Shown: piece after piece, positions 25,301 through 34,116 of the stretch | How the letters are laid out: each line of letters begins with the position of its first letter | Numbering within the stretch: the stretch's first letter is position 1 | From: Paraburkholderia guartelaensis | GTDB taxonomy: Bacteria; Pseudomonadota; Gammaproteobacteria; Burkholderiales; Burkholderiaceae | DNA: 64,000 bases | NCBI RefSeq assembly: GCF_004353905.1 | Contig: NZ_SMOD01000003.1 | Location: 186,001 to 250,000, forward strand | Reading direction: 5' to 3' | The notes under the pieces: generated by a model | Seen by the model: only the letters and a program-made list of their open reading frames with translations | Databases searched by the model: none | Told to the model about the DNA's origin: nothing | Program-made: the position numbers and the translations under genes

Positions 25301-26269
25301 ATGGATATCTTGGCGGCGATGCGGGTATTTGTTCGGGTGGTGGAACGCGGCAACATGTCGAGGGCCGCGCGCGACCTGGGAATCGGGCAACCCGCCGTAA
25401 GCGATCGCATCGATCGACTGGAGGAGCATCTCGGCGTGAAGCTGCTTCGTCGAAGCACGCGTGCGGTTTCGTGCACCGACGAGGGGAACCTCTTCTATGA
25501 ACGAAGCAAGCACGTCATCGAGGCGGCGGAGGAAGCGTGTGCGGCTGCATCGGATCGCGATCGGTCGCTTCGTGGAGTATTGCGAATTGCCGCGCCGCAG
25601 GGACTGGGTGAAGTCGTGATGCCACGCATCTTGATGGCAATACGCGACGCGCACCCGAAGCTGAATATCGACCTGATTCTTAACGACCAGGTTGTCGACC
25701 CTGTCACCGAAGGCGTTGACATCTCGCTGCGACTTGGAGAACTCGGCCAAGGCAGTTACATCGCCCGGCAAGTGGGTCACGTACGGCGCGTTCTCGTCGC
25801 CGCACCAGGCTATCTGGCAAAGACATCAATGCCGGAAGCTCCCGATGACCTCATCGATCACCCGTTCATCCGCGTCATGGGTGTATTTGGTGACGGCGTC
25901 CTTCGCCTGATCGATGCTTCTGATTGCATTGTTACCGCCCAGATCAGGGTGGTAGTCAACATAAGTCACTGGCGCCCAGTCTACGAGTCGTTGTTGGCAG
26001 GCGCTGGCATAGGGGTGCTTCAGGAACCGGTTTGTGCGCAAGCGATCTCGAGCGGTCGGCTGATCCGGTTGCTTCCCCAGTACACCGTACCGGGATTTGA
26101 TCTCCACGCGCTGTTCACACGGCCCATCTCGTCAAAGAACCGGACCATCATGACCGTGCTCGAAAAGGAACTGCCCGCCGCCCTGGAGTGCATGGACCCT
26201 GATCGAGAAAAGATTGGGGCAATACATGCTCGCGGGGCCGCCTGGCAAGACGAGACGGGCGCTAGCTGA
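25301..26269 (+). CDS. LysR-family regulator of the divergent MFS gene
   Basis: A 322-residue LysR: winged helix at 1-60 (MSRAARDLGIGQPAVSDRIDRLEEHLG, RRSTRAVSCTDEG) and effector domain with LRIAAPQGLGEVVMPRI and AGIGVLQEPV, in the CrgA/AaeR-like subgroup. AGGA sits eight bases before ATG 25301, so the long upstream extension is rejected. The ferredoxin gene on the other strand overlaps its last eight bases. Confidence 0.88.
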   Translation: MDILAAMRVFVRVVERGNMSRAARDLGIGQPAVSDRIDRLEEHLGVKLLRRSTRAVSCTDEGNLFYERSKHVIEAAEEACAAASDRDRSLRGVLRIAAPQGLGEVVMPRILMAIRDAHPKLNIDLILNDQVVDPVTEGVDISLRLGELGQGSYIARQVGHVRRVLVAAPGYLAKTSMPEAPDDLIDHPFIRVMGVFGDGVLRLIDASDCIVTAQIRVVVNISHWRPVYESLLAGAGIGVLQEPVCAQAISSGRLIRLLPQYTVPGFDLHALFTRPISSKNRTIMTVLEKELPAALECMDPDREKIGAIHARGAAWQDETGAS

Positions 26270-26600
26270 CGACAGCTTCTCTCTCGAGATATTGAAGTTT
26301 GGCGCTGACCGCTTTCCAGTCCTCCGCATCGGGATGCGGTGCCTGCTTGAGGGTTATCGTGGGCCATTGCTTTGCAAGAGTGGCATTGAGCTCGATGAAT
26401 GAGCGCTGGCTTTCTTCGATCTCCTCGGCCGGCACGATGGCGTCGACAGGGCATTCCGGTGCACAAACGCCGCAATCGATGCACTCATCGGGATCGATGA
26501 CGAGAAAGTTCGGGCCTTGACGAAAGCAGTCGGTCGGGCAGACCTCGACGCAATCGGTATAGGTACAGCGGATGCAAGCTTCGGTGACGACGTAGGCCAT
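26262..26600 (-). CDS. fdxA: 7Fe ferredoxin FdxA
   Basis: A 112-residue ferredoxin with the typical start MAYVVTEACIRC, cluster ligands CIRCTYTDCVEVCP (seven-iron type, with Thr-Asp between) and CIDCGVCAPECP, then the C-terminal extension PEEIEESQRSFIELNATLAKQWP found in FdxA. It carries one [3Fe-4S] and one [4Fe-4S] cluster. It follows a radical-SAM aminomutase gene by 68 bp on the same strand, so it is probably co-transcribed and could supply the electrons that start the radical reaction. The second point is inference. Confidence 0.92.
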   Translation of the reverse strand: MAYVVTEACIRCTYTDCVEVCPTDCFRQGPNFLVIDPDECIDCGVCAPECPVDAIVPAEEIEESQRSFIELNATLAKQWPTITLKQAPHPDAEDWKAVSAKLQYLEREAVVS

Positions 26601-26668
26601 CGAGCCTCCTGGGTGCGAATGGGGGAGTGACGGCCCGCGCGTCGCGCAGGCCGATCACATGGGCAGAT

Positions 26669-28078
26669 TTATGCCTCGGCAGCAACGGCGCGAGACGGCT
26701 CCTCCGACGATCCCGGAACGTAGCGTCCCGTTTGACGCGCGACCAGTTGCAGTGTCTTGCGCGGCGCGTCGTGGTGGTCTGCCTCGAAGAAGAACTTCTT
26801 TTCGCCGAAAGCCGGCACGAGATCGTGAAGCCATGTCGCGCCGGGATCGAATTTGGCGTAGAAGGGACGACGCACCCAGTCTGGATTGCGCGCCTGCAAG
26901 AGCTGCAGGGCGAATACCTTTTCGCCGGCGATGGTGACAATGCCATCCACGACGACCTTGCCAGGGAAGGCGCTCATCGACGGACCGCGGACCGTGCGCG
27001 CGAGACCGGACACGGACTGGTAGGCTGCCTGGAAAATCTCGTACGCGCGGGCGAGCGGCAACTGAAAGTAGTGGCTCGGCCCGGTGTCGCGTTCGACGAA
27101 CATGTAGTAGGGGATGGCGCCCAGGCGAACGCCCGTCGTCCAAAGCTCCGCCCAACCCTTGGGATCTTCGTTGATGTGGCGGATGAGAGGTGCCTGCATG
27201 CGCAGCGTCGCGCCCGACGACACGATGCGCTTCACCGCGCGCTGTGCGATCGGGGTTCGCAACTCGGCCGGGTGATTGTAGTGGCCCATGATCGCGAGAT
27301 TCTTGCCCGCCGCCACGACCTTCTCGAACAGGCGCAGCAGGTCGTCAGAGTCCTTGTCCGTCACGAAACGCTGCGGCCAGTAGGCGACCGACTTGGTGCC
27401 GATACGGATGTTCTGGATATGCGAGAGTTCGGGCACGAGCAGCGGCTCGATATAGCCGGCGAGCGAACGCGTGTTCATGATGAGTGGATCGCCGCCGGTG
27501 ATCAGCACGTCGGTGACCTCGGGGTGCAGCTTGAGATACGCGACGAGTTCGTTGGACTCCCTCGCGTCGAACTTGAGGTCGTCCATCCCGACGAACTGTG
27601 GCCAGCGAAAACAAAAAGTGCAGTACGCGTGGCACGTTTGTCCTGCGCTCGGAAAGAAGAGCACCGTTTCCTTGTATTTGTGCTGCAGGCCCCGCACCGG
27701 CTGACCGTCCATGAAGGGCACGTTATGCGTCAGCTGACCCGCGGGATGCGGGTTCATCGACAGCCGGATATGACGGACCGCTTCTTCGATGGCGGCCTCG
27801 TCCTTCTTTACCAATACCAGTTCTTTCAGGTTCGTATAGTCCGACGCTGACAGCATGTCCTGATGTGGGAAGGTCAAGCGATAAATCGGATCGTCCGGAA
27901 CGTTGGTCCAGTCAATCAGTTCGTCCATCACATACTGGTTCGTGCGGAATGGCATGACGCGCGATACGACCTGCACGGCTTCCCTGAGTTCTTCTGGAAG
28001 AAGCGCCCATTGAGGCGACTGGCTGATCGTCTGCCGGGTGTAGGGTTTGAACTTTGCAGGAATGGAATCGGAGGTCAT
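26669..28078 (-). CDS. KamA-family radical SAM aminomutase (lysine 2,3-aminomutase-like)
   Basis: A 469-residue protein. The radical-SAM cluster motif is CHAYCTFC (C149, C153, C156), followed by FRWPQF, the SAM-binding GGDPL block (VTDVLITGGDPLIM) and a TIM-barrel-like core. A PGK in SAFPGKVVVDG lies where lysine 2,3-aminomutases carry the pyridoxal-phosphate lysine (their PGGGGK), suggesting the same cofactor. It is longer than EpmB/YjeK (about 340) and not near efp, so a free amino acid is the more likely substrate. AAGGAA precedes ATG 28078. FdxA follows downstream, and a GcvA-like LysR is divergent upstream. Confidence 0.85.
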   Translation of the reverse strand: MTSDSIPAKFKPYTRQTISQSPQWALLPEELREAVQVVSRVMPFRTNQYVMDELIDWTNVPDDPIYRLTFPHQDMLSASDYTNLKELVLVKKDEAAIEEAVRHIRLSMNPHPAGQLTHNVPFMDGQPVRGLQHKYKETVLFFPSAGQTCHAYCTFCFRWPQFVGMDDLKFDARESNELVAYLKLHPEVTDVLITGGDPLIMNTRSLAGYIEPLLVPELSHIQNIRIGTKSVAYWPQRFVTDKDSDDLLRLFEKVVAAGKNLAIMGHYNHPAELRTPIAQRAVKRIVSSGATLRMQAPLIRHINEDPKGWAELWTTGVRLGAIPYYMFVERDTGPSHYFQLPLARAYEIFQAAYQSVSGLARTVRGPSMSAFPGKVVVDGIVTIAGEKVFALQLLQARNPDWVRRPFYAKFDPGATWLHDLVPAFGEKKFFFEADHHDAPRKTLQLVARQTGRYVPGSSEEPSRAVAAEA

Positions 28079-28364
28079 TAATCGTTCCTTCAGTGGTAGG
28101 ATGGCGCGTGCCGGTGAGCGCCCGATTTTCAATCTGGATAACTAATTGTTTGATCGTGTGACGAATACCGAATACGATTGCTTTTCGTGGCCGCAACCCT
28201 CCGGGCATAAGCGCGAGCGCTTCCACTTCGAGGCGAGCGGCCACGATTCCCGGGGAGACCGGAGATACCAAAGGCAACTGGGGGACACAGGGGTCATTGT
28301 TGCGACATGATCCCTGGTCGGCAAACGATATAAACTCGCAACGTTGTGCGTTTGAGGAAGGAAC
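28079..28364. promoter_or_regulatory. Divergent kamA/lysR promoter region
   Basis: This 286-bp stretch separates the aminomutase and LysR starts. It contains a small dyad AAGCGC-GA-GCGCTT at 28209-28222 and, near the LysR gene, TATAAACTCGCAACG. No protein is supported. One or both motifs may belong to LysR binding, which is unproven. Confidence 0.4.
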
Positions 28365-29270
28365 GTGAGACGAAAGATCCCGAGTATCGAAGCGTTGATC
28401 GCCTTTGAAGCGGCGGCGCGGCATCTGAGCTTTACCCGCAGCGCGGACGAACTGGCGCTGACCCAAAGCGCGGTGGGACGGCAGGTGGCGACGCTCGAGG
28501 AGTATCTCGGCGTACCGCTCTTCAATCGCGTCAAGAAGCGGCTCAGCCTGACCGAGATCGGCGAGATCTACGCGCGGCAGGTCCGCGAGAACCTTGCAAG
28601 GATGGAGCGCGACACGCTGGCTGCCATGGCGCACCGCGACGCCGGCGGCATCCTCGAACTCGCGGTCATCCCGACGTTCGCCACACGCTGGCTGATTCCA
28701 CGCCTTCCTCTCTTCTATGCGCAGCACGAGCACGTGACGGTCAATCTGGCAACGCGGGCGGAGCCGTTCCTGTTCACCGACACGCCGTTCGACGCAGCGA
28801 TTCACTTTGGCGATCCTGTCTGGCCTGGATCGATTGCGAAATATCTCTTCGGGGAGGAGATGACGCCCGTATGCAGTCCACAGCTGCTAGGGGGAAGGAC
28901 GGTGCTCGAGCCTCGTGAGGTATCGGAATTCACGTTGCTGCATCAATCGGCGCGGCCGGACGCCTGGCGGCACTGGTTCTCGCAGGCCGGCATTCACGAC
29001 GCCGATTGCATGCAAGGGCAGCGTTACGAGCTGTTTTCGATGCTGGTGGAAGCGGCGCGTGCCGGATTGGGAATTGCGCTCGTGCCGCGATTCTTCGTGT
29101 CGCATGAGCTGGCCATCGGCGAACTCATCCTGCCGTGCAATCTTTCCTTGCGCAGCGAAAAAGGGTATTACCTGGTATATCCCGAGCACAAACAGAATTC
29201 GCCCCAACTGCAAGGGTTCGAGGCGTGGTTGCTCGCTGAGGCGAGCCGATACGTCCAGCTCGGCATGTAG
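28365..29270 (+). CDS. LysR-family regulator (GcvA-like)
   Basis: A 301-residue protein with MRRKIPSIEALIAFEAAARHLSFTRSA, TQSAVGRQVATLEEYLGVPLFNR, typical of the GcvA/AmpR branch of LysR. The effector domain begins near LELAVIPTFATRWLIPRLP. GTG at 28365 has GGAAGGA just upstream. Its divergent position suggests that it controls the aminomutase-ferredoxin operon, perhaps in response to an amino acid, as GcvA does for glycine. Confidence 0.9.
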   Translation: MRRKIPSIEALIAFEAAARHLSFTRSADELALTQSAVGRQVATLEEYLGVPLFNRVKKRLSLTEIGEIYARQVRENLARMERDTLAAMAHRDAGGILELAVIPTFATRWLIPRLPLFYAQHEHVTVNLATRAEPFLFTDTPFDAAIHFGDPVWPGSIAKYLFGEEMTPVCSPQLLGGRTVLEPREVSEFTLLHQSARPDAWRHWFSQAGIHDADCMQGQRYELFSMLVEAARAGLGIALVPRFFVSHELAIGELILPCNLSLRSEKGYYLVYPEHKQNSPQLQGFEAWLLAEASRYVQLGM

Positions 29271-29332
29271 TCGCAACTGGCAGGCAGGCGCGGGCGGCGT
29301 GGGGCAAGCCGCGGCGCGCCTGCCCCACGACA

Positions 29333-29725
29333 CTACGTCAGTTCCCGGGTAATGAACTGTGCGCGCCCGCGGCCAAAGGACCAGTCCGCATCGTCGTTCT
29401 CGACGATCGACACGATGACGTCGTCCGGCGAGATGCCGCATTGGCTTTGCAGCTTTTCGACGAGCAGGCGATAAAACTCGATCTTTTGCGGCTCGGTGCG
29501 TTTGCGGCTTACCGCCGTCAACAAAATGACGTCCCTGGATCGCGTGTACCCGAGTCCGGTGTCGTCCACCACCAGTTCACCAGGGCGATGCTGCGTGACA
29601 CTCTGGTAGCGATCGGTAACGGGTACGTCGAAGGCCTGCACCATTGCCTCATGAGCGGCGTCGAGAAGCGAGCGCACCTGTTCGTCGGTACGGCCCTCGA
29701 TGATGTCGAATTTGAGCATTGGCAT
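29333..29725 (-). CDS. Tautomerase-family protein
   Basis: A 130-residue protein that starts Met-Pro, placing Pro2 as the N-terminal catalytic base once Met is removed, as in the 4-oxalocrotonate tautomerase superfamily. Two beta-alpha-beta-like halves are visible (MLKFDIIEGRTDEQVRSLL and DVILLTAVSRKRTEPQKIEFYRLL). Length matches the longer single-chain tautomerases (cis-CaaD/MSAD-like or Tautomerase_2). It would interconvert keto and enol acids or act as a decarboxylase or dehalogenase; substrate unknown. It lies downstream of the peroxidase remnants. Confidence 0.85.
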   Translation of the reverse strand: MPMLKFDIIEGRTDEQVRSLLDAAHEAMVQAFDVPVTDRYQSVTQHRPGELVVDDTGLGYTRSRDVILLTAVSRKRTEPQKIEFYRLLVEKLQSQCGISPDDVIVSIVENDDADWSFGRGRAQFITRELT

Positions 29726-29812
29726 GTGTACTTCTCCTTGAGTAGGACAGCGTGAGGGCGACGCTCCGGAAGCCGGTCAAACCCGGAGCGCCGGGATTCG
29801 AGTTGAAGCAGG

Positions 29813-29974
29813 TTATTCGCGCCAATAGTGATTGGCTGCGGCAATCGTGGCGAACTCAGTCGCCACGATGTGCCCGACCTGAAGCAGCATGCTCGCGTCG
29901 TTCGCGTACACGTCACGCAGCTTTTCGCGGACAGCCTCATCCGGCTGAGTCGTCTTGATGACTAAGCGCGCCAT
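29813..29974 (-). pseudogene. Truncated hexameric tyrosine-coordinated haem protein (HTHP)
   Basis: From an ATG at 29974 the minus strand encodes 53 residues that match the C-terminal two thirds of HTHP: ARLVIKTTQPDEAVREKLRDVY, NDASMLLQVGHIVATEF and TIAAANHYWRE. The Tyr in LRDVY aligns with the haem-ligating Tyr of the Silicibacter pomeroyi protein. The homology continues upstream for a few codons (RQLAIK) in frame but then merges with the catalase-like frame, so about 20 N-terminal residues are missing. HTHP has peroxidase and weak catalase activity. Whether this shortened form is made from the internal ATG is unclear. Confidence 0.6.
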
Positions 29975-30585
29975 CTTGATGGCGAGTTGGCGTTGGGAAG
30001 GAACAGCAGACGACGTTGGGCCGCCTCATTGTCCGCCACCGCTTTCGTGATCGCGATCGTGCCCAGTTCCACGGTGCGAAGTGCGCTCGACAACGCTACA
30101 GACGGATCGTCGAGCTTGTCGCCGGGTTGAGCGATCTGCAGAACGAGACGGAAGCGCACGGGAGTATGCGATACGCGCTGGCGGATTTCCGACTGCAGGT
30201 AGTCCGGCGACTTCTTTGCTGCGTCGGCGTCGGCAAAGTAGTGTTCGCCGCCTACCGGCAGGATCTGATAGCGCGCGTACGTCACGTCGCCCCTGGAATC
30301 AATGAAACTGAACGTGTCGACCCCGAAGTAGGGCAGCGACGCATCGCTGCGCGGGAATGGCTTGTGGGCGGTGAGGAAAGCCTTTGCCAGCGGATGGCTG
30401 CCCAGATAGGTTTCCGCGAAGGCCGGCTCATCTGCCAATATCGCATTGCCAAAAAATAATGGGACCACGCTGCCGGCGCCGCGCTGATCGGAGCCCGGCA
30501 CGCGCCAACTGCCGCGCTTCGTCCCGCCAAACATACGCGAACCGGTCGCCCGGGACAAATGACGATCCGTGATGGGTGGCATCAC
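29962..30585 (-). pseudogene. Truncated catalase-family peroxidase
   Basis: A 207-codon frame whose residues about 50-200 match the middle and later part of the small catalase-like peroxidases (SrpA type): ADEPAFAETYLGSHPLAKAF, ASLPYFGVDTFSFIDSRG, ARYQILPVGGEHYFADADAA, VRFRLVLQIAQPGD and RTVELGTIAITKAV, then RLLFLPN. The N-terminal haem-pocket region with the catalytic His is absent; the first 45 residues look unrelated. The usual C-terminal block is lost: after LLFLPN the frame runs into HTHP coding sequence in frame -1 and stops at 29962. It is therefore a deletion remnant and not an active enzyme. Confidence 0.6.
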
Positions 30586-30669
30586 ATTCAGTGAAGCCGC
30601 CAGGCGAAGTTCACCCGAATATTTTGCGCCAACACCGGATCAATCCCAGGTTTCACTAGTATCCGTTCG

Positions 30670-30683
30670 TCTACTATAGTAGA
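30670..30683. promoter_or_regulatory. Perfect 14-bp palindrome upstream of the LLM operon
   Basis: TCTACTATAGTAGA is fully self-complementary and ends 30 bp before the LLM monooxygenase ATG, over or next to the expected promoter -10 region. A GntR- or TetR-type repressor site is plausible. No regulator gene is adjacent. Confidence 0.5.
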
Positions 30684-30713
30684 TGGCATCGAGCGCGCCG
30701 AAAAGGAGCCGAC

Positions 30714-32087
30714 ATGCCACGTGAAATCCGTCTGAACGCTTTCGACATGAACTGCGTAGGCCACATTCAGCAAGGCTTGTGGACACATCCGCGCGACCAG
30801 TCGAGCCGCTATACGGAACTCCAGTACTGGACCGACTACGCGAAGAAGCTCGAACGGGGCCTCTTCGACGGCATTTTTTTCGCGGATGTCGTCGGCGTGT
30901 ACGACGTCTATGGCGGCAATGCCGACGCCGCGCTGCGCGGCGCGGTGCAGGTGCCCGTGAACGACCCAACGCTCGTCATTCCCGCCATGGCCGCGGTGAC
31001 GCAGCATCTGGGCTTTGGCGTGACGGCCAACCTCACGTACGAACAGCCGTTTCTGTTCGCGCGGCGCATGTCCACGCTGGACCATCTCACGGGCGGGCGC
31101 ATCGGCTGGAACATCGTGACTGGCTATCTCGACAGCGCGGCCCGCGCGATCGGCATGGACGGCCAGAACGCTCACGACGACCGCTACGATCTGGCCGACG
31201 AATATATGGCGCTCGTGTACAAGCTCTGGGAAGGGAGCTGGGACGACGACGCGGTTATCAATGACCGGGCCGGCGGCATCTACGCCGACCCCGCGCGCGT
31301 GCGCATGATTCATCATCGCGGGCCGCAATACAAGGTGGATGCGATGCATCTGTGCGCGCCGTCGCCGCAGCGCACGCCGGTGCTGTACCAGGCGGGGTCG
31401 TCCACGCGCGGCAGGCGTTTCGCCGCGACGCACGCCGAGTGCGTGTTCATCAATGGTCAGAAGATGGAAGGCGTGAAGGAGATCGTCGGGGACATCCGGG
31501 GCCAGGCGGTGCAGCTCGGGCGCGCGGCCGACGACGTGAAGGTCTTTCTTGGCGCGACGCTGATCGTCGGACGCACAGATAGTGAAGCGCGCGAGAAGCT
31601 CGATGAGTACCGGCGCTACGTGAGCTCGGAAGCGGCGCTCGCGCACGCGGCGGCTTCGCTTGGCATCGACTTCGCGCGCTACGATCTCGACGAGCCCATC
31701 GAGACGGGCAAGAGCCAGGCGATCGTGTCCAACGTCGAAGCCATGACGCGCAGCGCCGGGCCGCAATGGACACGCCGCAAGCTGCTCGAGCAGATGGTGC
31801 TCGGCAGCCGCCAGGCGCCGTGGGTGGGATCGGCGGAGCGTATCGCGCAAACGTTGATCGAGTGGAGCGAAACGGCTGGCGTGGATGGCTTCAATCTCTC
31901 GCGCACCGTGGTGCCGGAATGCTTCGACGACGTGGTCGAACTGCTGGTGCCCGAACTGCAAACTCGCGGCGCGTATAAAAGCGCGTATCGTGAGGGCACC
32001 CTGCGCGAGAAGCTCTCTGGCAGCGCGCGCCTGCCGGCGTCGCACGCGGCAGCGCAGTATCGCGGCGCGCGTACGAACGACGCATGA
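30714..32087 (+). CDS. FMNH2-dependent LLM-class monooxygenase (NtaA/DszA type)
   Basis: A 457-residue luciferase-like TIM barrel of the NtaA/SnaA/DszA branch: LNAFDMNCVGHIQQGLW, WTDYAKKLERGLFDGIFFAD, LTYEQPFLFARRMSTLDHLTGGRIGWNIVTGY, and the later TPVLYQAGSSTRGRRFAATHAECVFI. These enzymes use FMNH2 and oxygen to cleave C-N or C-S bonds or desulfurise aromatics; the substrate is not readable. AAAAGGAG precedes the ATG. A flavin reductase that would supply FMNH2 follows after 64 bp, then an MFS transporter, forming an uptake-plus-oxidation operon. Confidence 0.92.
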   Translation: MPREIRLNAFDMNCVGHIQQGLWTHPRDQSSRYTELQYWTDYAKKLERGLFDGIFFADVVGVYDVYGGNADAALRGAVQVPVNDPTLVIPAMAAVTQHLGFGVTANLTYEQPFLFARRMSTLDHLTGGRIGWNIVTGYLDSAARAIGMDGQNAHDDRYDLADEYMALVYKLWEGSWDDDAVINDRAGGIYADPARVRMIHHRGPQYKVDAMHLCAPSPQRTPVLYQAGSSTRGRRFAATHAECVFINGQKMEGVKEIVGDIRGQAVQLGRAADDVKVFLGATLIVGRTDSEAREKLDEYRRYVSSEAALAHAAASLGIDFARYDLDEPIETGKSQAIVSNVEAMTRSAGPQWTRRKLLEQMVLGSRQAPWVGSAERIAQTLIEWSETAGVDGFNLSRTVVPECFDDVVELLVPELQTRGAYKSAYREGTLREKLSGSARLPASHAAAQYRGARTNDA

Positions 32088-32151
32088 GCGACGCATGAAA
32101 ATCGGGCACTGAATTCCCGCTACGAGGAGACCGCGGCAAGCGGGCAAGAAT

Positions 32152-32658
32152 ATGGTAGACAAATCCCTCTTTCGCGACGCCATGGCCGGTCTTGGGGCCG
32201 CTGTGAACATCGTCACAACCGACGGCGACGCCGGGCGTGCCGGCTGCACGGCGTCCGCCGTGTGCGGCGTGACGGACGAGCCGCCCACGCTGCTCGTCTG
32301 CATCAATCGCACGAGCCGCAACAACGCGATCCTGCGGGCGAACGGGCGGCTCTGCGTGAACGTGCTGGCGGCCGACCAGCGCGAGGTGGCCACCCGCTTC
32401 GCCACGAAAGACATCGACATGGACGAACGGTTCGCGCTCGCCGAATGGTATCGGCTCGAAACGGGCGCGCCCGCGCTGCGCGGCGCGGTGAGTTCGTTCG
32501 ATTGCCACATCGCGCGCACGACCGAAGTCGGCACGCACACGGTGTTCTTCTGTGAGATCAAGGCGGCGCGCATGGTGGGCGGGCGCGACGGGCTGATCTG
32601 GTTCGGCCGCGCGTTTCATCGCGTGCTCGCGCAGGCGCACGCGGCAGCGGCTGCCTGA
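32152..32658 (+). CDS. Flavin reductase (partner of the LLM monooxygenase)
   Basis: A 168-residue flavin reductase-like FMN-binding protein: VDKSLFRDAMAGLGAAVNIVTTDGDAGRAGCTASAVCGVTDEPPTLLVC region, NRTSRN, LCVNVLAADQREVATRFA, and the late GLIWFGRAFHRV with the conserved Arg/His. It reduces FMN with NAD(P)H and hands it to the oxygenase, like NtaB or RutF. It is co-oriented with the upstream monooxygenase, and the next gene starts two bases after its stop. Confidence 0.9.
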   Translation: MVDKSLFRDAMAGLGAAVNIVTTDGDAGRAGCTASAVCGVTDEPPTLLVCINRTSRNNAILRANGRLCVNVLAADQREVATRFATKDIDMDERFALAEWYRLETGAPALRGAVSSFDCHIARTTEVGTHTVFFCEIKAARMVGGRDGLIWFGRAFHRVLAQAHAAAAA

Positions 32659-32660
32659 GC

Positions 32661-33941
32661 GTGGCGCACACGCCTTCTCGAGGCGCTGGCGGTTCCCGTT
32701 CATCGGACGAAACGGGGCCGCCGGGTCTTGGCACGGCGCGACGCGGCAAGGCCGCCTCGCTCGCGTTGCTGCTCCTCGCGCAGGTGGCGGCGATGGGCGT
32801 CTGGTTTTCGTCGAGCACCGTGGTGGTCCTCATCAAGCAGGCGCACGCCATTGCCGCCTTCGACGAAGCCTTGCTCACGAGCGCCGTGCAGTGCGGCTTC
32901 GTGGCCGGCACCATCACGTCCGCGTTGCTTTCGCTGCCCGACCGCTACGATTTGCGCCGGCTGCTCGCGGGTTCCGCGCTCGTGGCGGCCGTGGCCACGG
33001 CCTCGCTCGCGTTCCTGCCGCCGGTTGGCGGCGCGGTCGTCGCGCTGCGGTTCATCACCGGCATGTGCATGGCGGGCGTGTATCCCGTCGGCATGCGGCT
33101 CGCGGCCACCTGGGCGCAAGGCGATCTCGGTCTGCTCGTCGGCCTGCTCGTGGGCGCGCTCACGCTCGGCTCGGCAAGCCCGCATCTGCTGGCGGCCACG
33201 GGCGGGCTCGGCTGGCGCACGATCTATGGCGTCGCCGCGGCTTGCGCAGCGTGCGCCGCGGTGCTGATCGGCTTTGCGGGCATCGGGCCGAATATCCGGC
33301 GCGCGACGCGTATCGACGTTGCGAAGGTCGCGCAGGCGTGGCGGCGGCCCGCCTTGCGGCTCGCCAATCTCGGCTACCTCGGCCACATGTGGGAGCTTTA
33401 CGCGATGTGGGCGTGGCTCGCGCTCTTCCTGCAGCAAACCTTCGTCGCGCGCGGCATGGCCAACGCCCGCACGCGCGCGGAATGGATGACGTTCAGCGTG
33501 ATCGCGATCGGTGCGGCGGGCGCGTGGCTCGGCGGCGTGCTGGCGGACCGCGTGGGGCGCACGGCCGTCACGGTCGGCGCGATGGCAACGAGCGCAACGT
33601 GCGCCGCGCTGATGGGCTGGCTGGCTCACGCGCCGCTCATCGTGATGGGTGCGGTTGCGCTCGTGTGGGGCGTCTCGGTGATCGCCGATTCCGCGCAGTT
33701 TTCGGCGAGCGTGGCCGAACTGGCCGATCCGGACTCGGTCGGCACGCTGCTGACCGCGCAGACTTGCGCGGGTTTTCTGCTCACGCTCGTGAGCATTCAT
33801 CTCGTGCCGTACGTGGTGGCGTGGCTGGGATGGCGGGGCGGCTTCGGCATGCTGGCCGTGGGCCCGGCGCTCGGTTGTGTCGCGATGCTGCGGTTGCGGC
33901 GGCATCCCGATGCGGTGAGGCTCGCGGGCGGGCGTCGGTGA
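32661..33941 (+). CDS. MFS transporter of the LLM operon
   Basis: A 426-residue protein with about 12 helices after a Ser/Gly-rich N-terminus of 25 residues. It has RFITGMCMAGVYPVGMRLAATW and LGGVLADRVGRTAV, typical MFS helix 4-5 and loop 8-9 motifs. GTG at 32661 starts two bases after the flavin reductase stop, indicating translational coupling. It probably imports the substrate of the two-component monooxygenase, or exports a product. Confidence 0.88.
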   Translation: MAHTPSRGAGGSRSSDETGPPGLGTARRGKAASLALLLLAQVAAMGVWFSSSTVVVLIKQAHAIAAFDEALLTSAVQCGFVAGTITSALLSLPDRYDLRRLLAGSALVAAVATASLAFLPPVGGAVVALRFITGMCMAGVYPVGMRLAATWAQGDLGLLVGLLVGALTLGSASPHLLAATGGLGWRTIYGVAAACAACAAVLIGFAGIGPNIRRATRIDVAKVAQAWRRPALRLANLGYLGHMWELYAMWAWLALFLQQTFVARGMANARTRAEWMTFSVIAIGAAGAWLGGVLADRVGRTAVTVGAMATSATCAALMGWLAHAPLIVMGAVALVWGVSVIADSAQFSASVAELADPDSVGTLLTAQTCAGFLLTLVSIHLVPYVVAWLGWRGGFGMLAVGPALGCVAMLRLRRHPDAVRLAGGRR

Positions 33942-34116
33942 TCCACAATGGCGCACGCGGGTGCAAAAGAGAAAAGAAGAGGAAAGCTGAACAATCGAAG
34001 TGCGGGCAGCGTGGTTCCACATACACCGCCGTTCGTGGACCTTTCCACAGAACCACGACATGCGGTAACTTAACGCGGATATTGGTTACGTCCCGCGCAA
34101 GAGGAGCTTGTCACGC

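Noticed and set aside
26669..28078. EpmB (elongation factor P lysine mutase)
   Set aside because: The protein is about 130 residues longer than EpmB, is not near efp or epmA, and is paired with a ferredoxin.
29813..29974. Calling an intact HTHP gene
   Set aside because: About 20 N-terminal residues are missing, and the frame upstream is occupied by catalase-like coding sequence, so a remnant is the safer call.
30588..32573. 661-codon minus-strand frame across the LLM oxygenase and flavin reductase
   Set aside because: Both genes on the plus strand have strong family motifs. The antisense product is low-complexity Arg/His/Ala and has no ribosome-binding site.
32700..34061. Long minus-strand frame opposite the MFS gene
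   Set aside because: Very Arg/His/Glu-rich, no recognisable domain, and antisense to a transporter with clear helices and MFS motifs.
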